The translations under genes were made by a program, and so were the position numbers. A stretch of DNA of 5,923 nucleotides from Anaerolineae bacterium (GTDB lineage: Bacteria > Chloroflexota > Anaerolineae > Anaerolineales > E44-bin32), in assembly GCA_030673735.1 (NCBI GenBank), contig DAOVIK010000119.1:1-5923 (forward strand). The letters run 5' to 3'. Positions 5,468 through 5,923 of this stretch are shown here, piece after piece. How positions within the stretch are numbered: position 1 is the stretch's first letter; every line of letters begins with the position of its first letter. A model generated the notes under the pieces. That model did no database searches. It saw nothing but the letters and a program-made list of their open reading frames with translations, and was not told the origin of the DNA.

Positions 5468-5923
5468 ATGGACATGGTCGAACGCAAGGAGTTGATCCGT
5501 ATCCATCTGAAGTCACAACATGGCGAGAGCTGGGAGATTCTTCAGGCACTTCTACCGGAGCACACAAGCGCACAAGTCTACAGCCACGAATCGGAAACCT
5601 GGACCGTTCATCAAGTGCTGGCCCATCTCGCCGATTCCGAATCCGGGCTCCAGCTGCAGATCAGGCGGTTGGCCGAGGGAGAAGACGGCGTGCCCGCCAA
5701 TTTCGATCTCGCCCGCTGGAACCGCTCAGCAGTACGCCGACGAGCCGACATGTCGATGGACGAGCTGCGCGGCCATGTGCTTGAAGCGCATGAGCAGGCA
5801 CTCGCCCTGCTGGACGAACTTGATGAAGGCTCGTTGGAAATGCGCGGATTTGTGTCCACCGGCGAGGTGCTCTCCGTTCAAGATCTCTTTCTTCGCATCG
5901 GAGATCACCGCCTTGAACACGCC
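5468..5923 (+). CDS. DinB-fold (DinB/YfiT-like) putative metal-dependent protein, copy 2 (partial, C-terminus missing)
   Basis: The second member of the tandem pair, open from ATG 5468 to the right edge (152 codons, no stop). The superfamily pattern is complete within the visible part: His53 in WTVHQVLAHL (45-54), and His147/His151 in GDHRLEHA (145-152), the HxxxH pair just before the edge. GVPANFDLARWN (74-85) matches the first copy's GAPDDFEIDEYN (71-82). The copies share WxxHQVLAH and the general layout but are otherwise clearly divergent, so the duplication is old or the two were recruited separately. Only perhaps 15-25 residues should be missing, judging from copy 1. ATG 5474 (third codon) is an alternative start with better ribosome-site spacing. 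Function is unknown beyond a likely metal-binding four-helix bundle. Confidence 0.85.
   Translation, partial: MDMVERKELIRIHLKSQHGESWEILQALLPEHTSAQVYSHESETWTVHQVLAHLADSESGLQLQIRRLAEGEDGVPANFDLARWNRSAVRRRADMSMDELRGHVLEAHEQALALLDELDEGSLEMRGFVSTGEVLSVQDLFLRIGDHRLEHA

Overview
The window is ordinary bacterial chromosome: moderately GC-rich, densely coding, with no phage, insertion-sequence, CRISPR, tRNA or rRNA signal. The best taxonomic guess is a Chloroflexota (Anaerolineae-like) bacterium. This rests on gene styles remembered from that group: a short RpoD-type sigma factor with an acidic N-terminus, a stand-alone proline dehydrogenase, an ABC ATPase with a GGERGLYWRL Q-loop, and small DinB-fold proteins in tandem. 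It is an inference, not a database result, and is only moderately secure.

Left block (minus strand, 1-1454): a two-gene ABC-2 exporter module. The ATPase gene ends at 468, and the permease begins on the same base (TAATG overlap) and runs off the left edge. Next comes a 365-base non-coding gap (1455-1819) between divergent genes. It holds a perfect 9+9 bp inverted repeat (1494-1520) near the ATPase gene and a perfect 12-bp palindrome (1744-1755) near the sigma-factor gene. Both are candidate operators.

Middle (plus strand, 1820-2863): a complete sigma-70 family factor with regions 1.2, 2, 3 and 4. It stands alone, followed by about 300 bases with no gene. That gap holds the probable promoter (extended -10 at 3040-3048) of the next block.

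Right block (plus strand, 3171-5923): a likely operon of proline dehydrogenase, a pteridine-reductase-like short-chain dehydrogenase (SDR), and two consecutive DinB-fold proteins. Gaps are 62, 12 and 6 bases, and each start has a Shine-Dalgarno sequence. The last gene runs off the right edge. Proline dehydrogenase feeds electrons from proline into the quinone pool; no P5C dehydrogenase is visible. How the SDR and DinB proteins connect to proline oxidation is not evident from sequence.

The most unusual observation is in the SDR: the usual catalytic Tyr of YxxxK is His155, and the usual Ser position is Asp142, as in pteridine reductase PTR1. I see no clearly new multi-gene system here. The SDR active-site variant, its DinB neighbours and the two symmetric sites in the divergent gap are the parts worth a second look.
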